The translations under genes and the position numbers were made by a program. 62,684 nt of DNA. Source: Paulinella micropora. Its lineage: Eukaryota; Cercozoa; Imbricatea; Euglyphida. Under the pieces are notes generated by a model that worked only from the letters and a program-made list of their open reading frames with translations, was not told where the DNA came from and did not search any database. Location of the stretch: contig BJOX01000105.1 in the NCBI GenBank assembly GCA_009731375.1, positions 324,792 to 387,475 of the forward strand, given 5' to 3'. Shown here one piece after another: positions 59,086-62,684 of this stretch. The first letter of the stretch is position 1. Each line of letters starts with the position of its first letter.

Positions 59086-59255
59086 TATCTCCTGCCAATT
59101 GCTGAGCCAAAAGGCCATGTGCATCCAGTCCTCCATTCCATAAGGAAAGTCTCCACACCAATCGGTGGAATAAAGGAAGTGACGGCATAGAACATTACTC
59201 TAGGAGCTTTATACCAATCAGCCCATTGAAAAGGACCAATGGCCTATGTACTCCC

Positions 59256-59312
<57 letters not shown>

Positions 59313-59474
59313 TTATCATCATCATTATTATCATTATTATTATTATGATAATGATAATAATAATGATAATAGTGCTTCTCTGTCAATGGCTGATGCATTT
59401 CTGCACATGCGCCTCCATCGTCTCACCCGTGAGGGGAGTACGAAGAATTGACGATAAACTCTAATGACACCCCC
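58742..59474. repeat. (TAA)n / (ATG)n / (CAA)n tracts around unique islands
   Basis: TAA repeats at 58793-58920 and 59254-59375 with ATG and CAA variants. Unique islands at 58742-58790, 59086-59250 and 59372-59474 (GGCTGATGCATTTCTGCAC, CATCGTCTCACCCGTGAG). Islands next to TAA tails can be 3' ends of non-LTR elements, but I see no coding remnant here. Confidence 0.85.
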
Positions 59475-59650
59475 NNNNNNNNNNNNNNNNNNNNNNNNNN
59501 NNNNNNNNNNNNNNNNNNNNNNNNNNNNNNNNNNNNNNNNNNNNNNNNNNNNNNNNNNNNNNNNNNNNNNNNNNNNNNNNNNNNNNNNNNNNNNNNNNNN
59601 NNNNNNNNNNNNNNNNNNNNNNNNNNNNNNNNNNNNNNNNNNNNNNNNNN
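59475..59650. other. Assembly gap, 176 N
   Basis: Unsequenced; preceded by CCCC. Confidence 0.98.
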
Positions 59651-60092
59651 CGATAACCTAGTTACACTTGCTAAACAGAGTTCCAGCCCAATGGCCTCAA
59701 GGCGTTAAACTGTGACGCCAACTCAATTGATAACCCTTTGGTGGTAGATGCTGGGGAGGAGGGTCGTTGCGCGCGTAAAAGATCTTAAACTCCGCATATG
59801 CTGGTTGATAGCCCAGGACCCAGCAGACACCAGATTGTTATGGGTGGGGTTTCGAGGCAGCTCTAGCAACCGCGCTTGGTGTATGCACTTGCACATTCGG
59901 TGACGTCTTGCAAGAGGTTGCTGGGACTGCGGAATAACCTCGGCTTAGTGCAGTCTTGCCCTCAGGAGCTCCATCGGTGGCCCCGATCATCAGGCGAGAG
60001 ACTGACACGGGGGGGTGGAGGACCTCGAACAAGGGTATTGGAGGCTTATGTCCGTTGAGGATATGCCATTAGCTGCATCAGTACGCCTCAGA
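59651..60092. other. Unique island
   Basis: About 440 bases of balanced composition between a gap and TAA repeats. Short frames only (59876-60058 plus, 60032-59838 minus), neither recognisable. It may be part of the same TAA-tailed repeat family as the islands before the gap. Confidence 0.4.
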
Positions 60093-60093
60093 T

Positions 60094-60134
<41 letters not shown>

Positions 60135-60154
60135 CAATAATAATAATAGTAATG

Positions 60155-60185
<31 letters not shown>

Positions 60186-60196
60186 AAATAATAACA

Positions 60197-60242
<46 letters not shown>

Positions 60243-60437
60243 TAAAACAAGAACAACAAGAATAACAATAATAACTCCTCCTCCTGCTGCTCCTCCTCCT
60301 CCTCTTTCTCCTTCTCCTTCTTCCTTTTATCTTCAGTGTCGAAAGGTGAGAGACTCTTCCTCTTCCTCTTTCTCCTCCTCCTCTTTCTCCTGTTCCTTCT
60401 CCTTCTTCTTCCTTTACCTGTAGTGTAGACAGGTGAG
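60093..60437. repeat. (TAA)n then (TTC/TCC)n tract
   Basis: TAA repeats to about 60240, then pyrimidine-rich TCC/TTC with a phrase repeated twice: TCAGTGTCGAAAGGTGAG (about 60333) and TGTAGTGTAGACAGGTGAG (about 60418). Confidence 0.88.
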
Positions 60438-61108
60438 NNNNNNNNNNNNNNNNNNNNNNNNNNNNNNNNNNNNNNNNNNNNNNNNNNNNNNNNNNNNNNN
60501 NNNNNNNNNNNNNNNNNNNNNNNNNNNNNNNNNNNNNNNNNNNNNNNNNNNNNNNNNNNNNNNNNNNNNNNNNNNNNNNNNNNNNNNNNNNNNNNNNNNN
60601 NNNNNNNNNNNNNNNNNNNNNNNNNNNNNNNNNNNNNNNNNNNNNNNNNNNNNNNNNNNNNNNNNNNNNNNNNNNNNNNNNNNNNNNNNNNNNNNNNNNN
60701 NNNNNNNNNNNNNNNNNNNNNNNNNNNNNNNNNNNNNNNNNNNNNNNNNNNNNNNNNNNNNNNNNNNNNNNNNNNNNNNNNNNNNNNNNNNNNNNNNNNN
60801 NNNNNNNNNNNNNNNNNNNNNNNNNNNNNNNNNNNNNNNNNNNNNNNNNNNNNNNNNNNNNNNNNNNNNNNNNNNNNNNNNNNNNNNNNNNNNNNNNNNN
60901 NNNNNNNNNNNNNNNNNNNNNNNNNNNNNNNNNNNNNNNNNNNNNNNNNNNNNNNNNNNNNNNNNNNNNNNNNNNNNNNNNNNNNNNNNNNNNNNNNNNN
61001 NNNNNNNNNNNNNNNNNNNNNNNNNNNNNNNNNNNNNNNNNNNNNNNNNNNNNNNNNNNNNNNNNNNNNNNNNNNNNNNNNNNNNNNNNNNNNNNNNNNN
61101 NNNNNNNN
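60438..61108. other. Assembly gap, 671 N
   Basis: Unsequenced. Reading frames crossing it are meaningless. Confidence 0.98.
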
Positions 61109-61178
61109 ATAGATACATACAACTAAATCTCGCTGGCTTTCTCCACCTTCAGAAAGAAGAAATACATGCATACATACA

Positions 61179-61209
<31 letters not shown>

Positions 61210-61839
61210 CATACAACTAAATCTCGCTGGCTTTCTGCACCTTCAGAAAGAAGAAATACATGCATACATACATTACATACATACATACATTACATACATA
61301 CATACATTACATACATACATACATACATACATTACATACATACATACATACATACATACAACTTAATCTCGCTGGCTTTCTCCACCTTCAGAAAGAAGAA
61401 ATACATGCATACATACATACATACATACATTACATACATACATACATACATACATGCATACATACATACATACATATATACATACATACAACTAAATCTC
61501 GCTGGCTTTCTCCACCTTCAGAAAGAAGAAATACATGCATACATACATACATACATTACATACTTACATACTTACATACATACATGCATACATAAATACA
61601 CACATACATACATACATATATATATACATACATACAACTAAATCTCGCTGGCTTTCTGCACCTTAAGAAAGAAGAAATACATGCATACATACATTACATA
61701 CATACATACAACTAAATCTCGCTGGCTTTCTCCACCTTCAGAAAGAAGAAATACATACATACATACATACATGATACATACAACTAAATCTCGCTGGCTT
61801 TCTCCACCTTCAGAAAGAAGAAATACATGCATACATACA

Positions 61840-61870
<31 letters not shown>

Positions 61871-62000
61871 CATACATACAACTAAATCTCGCTGGCTTTC
61901 TGCACCTTCAGAAAGAAGAAATACATGCATACATACATACATACATTACATACATACATTACATACATACATACATTACATACATACATACATACATACA

Positions 62001-62031
<31 letters not shown>

Positions 62032-62580
62032 CAACTTAATCTCGCTGGCTTTCTCCACCTTCAGAAAGAAGAAATACATGCATACATACATACATACATA
62101 CATTACATACATACATACATACATACATGCATACATACATACATACATATATACATACATACAACTAAATCTCGCTGGCTTTCTCCACCTTCAGAAAGAA
62201 GAAATACATGCATACATACATACATACATTACATACTTACATACTTACATACATACATGCATACATAAATACACACATACATACATACATATATACATAC
62301 ATACATAGATACATACAACTAAATCTCGCTGGCTTTCTCCACCTTAAGAAAGAAGAAATACATGCATACATACATTACATACATACATACATACAACTAA
62401 ATCTCGCTGGCTTTCTCCACCTTAAGAAAGAAGAAATACATACATACATACATACATACATACATACATACATACATACATACATACATACATACAAACA
62501 AACATACATACATACATACATATATACATACATACAACTAAATCACGCTGGCTTTCTCCACCTGCCAACAAGAAAGAAGA
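61109..62580. repeat. (ATAC)n array with a 45-bp phrase about every 100 bp, and a 673-bp duplication
   Basis: The phrase AACTAAATCTCGCTGGCTTT, then CT(C/G)CACCTT(C/A)AGAAAGAAGAAATA, occurs about a dozen times between ATAC runs of varying length. The stretch about 61165-61620 recurs at about 61838-62293 (offset 673), including rare variants such as AACTTAATC (61360 and 62033) and CATACTTACATACTTAC. Confidence 0.92.
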
Positions 62581-62627
62581 AGAAGAAGAAAACACAGAAA
62601 ATGCTCATTTGCATCTGGGAATCACAT

Positions 62628-62684
<57 letters not shown>
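62581..62684. other. Short unique end and terminal poly-C
   Basis: About 50 unique bases, then 54 C to the window end. The homopolymer at the edge resembles the other suspicious poly-C runs. Confidence 0.85.

Noticed and set aside
61109-62580. CRISPR-like pattern of a 45-bp repeat with variable spacers
   Set aside because: The spacers are only ATAC repeats of differing length, the setting is eukaryotic and no cas genes are present; it is a compound minisatellite.

Overview
The window looks like eukaryotic nuclear DNA of very repeat-rich character. Signs are long di-, tri- and tetranucleotide arrays, a gene with a pyrimidine-rich 3' splice site, an ER-retention signal on a predicted protein, and a large non-LTR retrotransposon. 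I cannot name the organism. It is a draft scaffold with six N gaps (three of exactly 10 N), several poly-C runs that look artificial, and two large identical duplications that meet at 10-N gaps and are most likely unmerged contig overlaps.

Layout. 1-796: GA microsatellite and a short unique stretch. 797-18994: eight head-to-tail copies of a 2.2-2.5 kb higher-order repeat, itself made of about ten related short modules separated by TTG/CAA and GAA/TTC tracts, each copy carrying a 43-bp-arm palindrome; a diverged partial copy follows to 19400. 19401-20408: remnant of a retroelement-like protein, minus strand. 20409-26105: microsatellites, a 147-bp minisatellite, a MITE-like element and a fold-back element. 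26106-29440: the only gene-like island, with a complete minus-strand gene for a secreted-type truncated hemoglobin ending in KDEL. 29441-33468: 4 kb of CTGT/GT/TATG repeats.

33469-53956: a GC-rich stretch and then a giant RLE-type non-LTR retrotransposon on the plus strand, flanked by about 0.9-kb direct repeats. In order it encodes an Ulp1-like (C48) cysteine protease, long Pro-rich linkers with basic nuclear-localization-like clusters, a USP-like (C19) cysteine protease domain, an unknown region ending in an ATGA stop/start overlap, an RNase H placed before the reverse transcriptase, the reverse transcriptase, a CCH(M) knuckle and a restriction-like endonuclease. The copy is broken by frameshifts and at least two stops, yet nearly all catalytic residues remain. 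53957-62684: further minisatellites and microsatellites (GATA, GGTA, TAA, ATAC) with unique islands.

The retrotransposon parts fit one replication machine: RT copies the RNA at a nick made by the endonuclease, RNase H removes the template, and the two proteases could process the element's polyprotein or remove SUMO/ubiquitin from host or element proteins; this last point is inference. Apart from the hemoglobin I see no convincing host gene.
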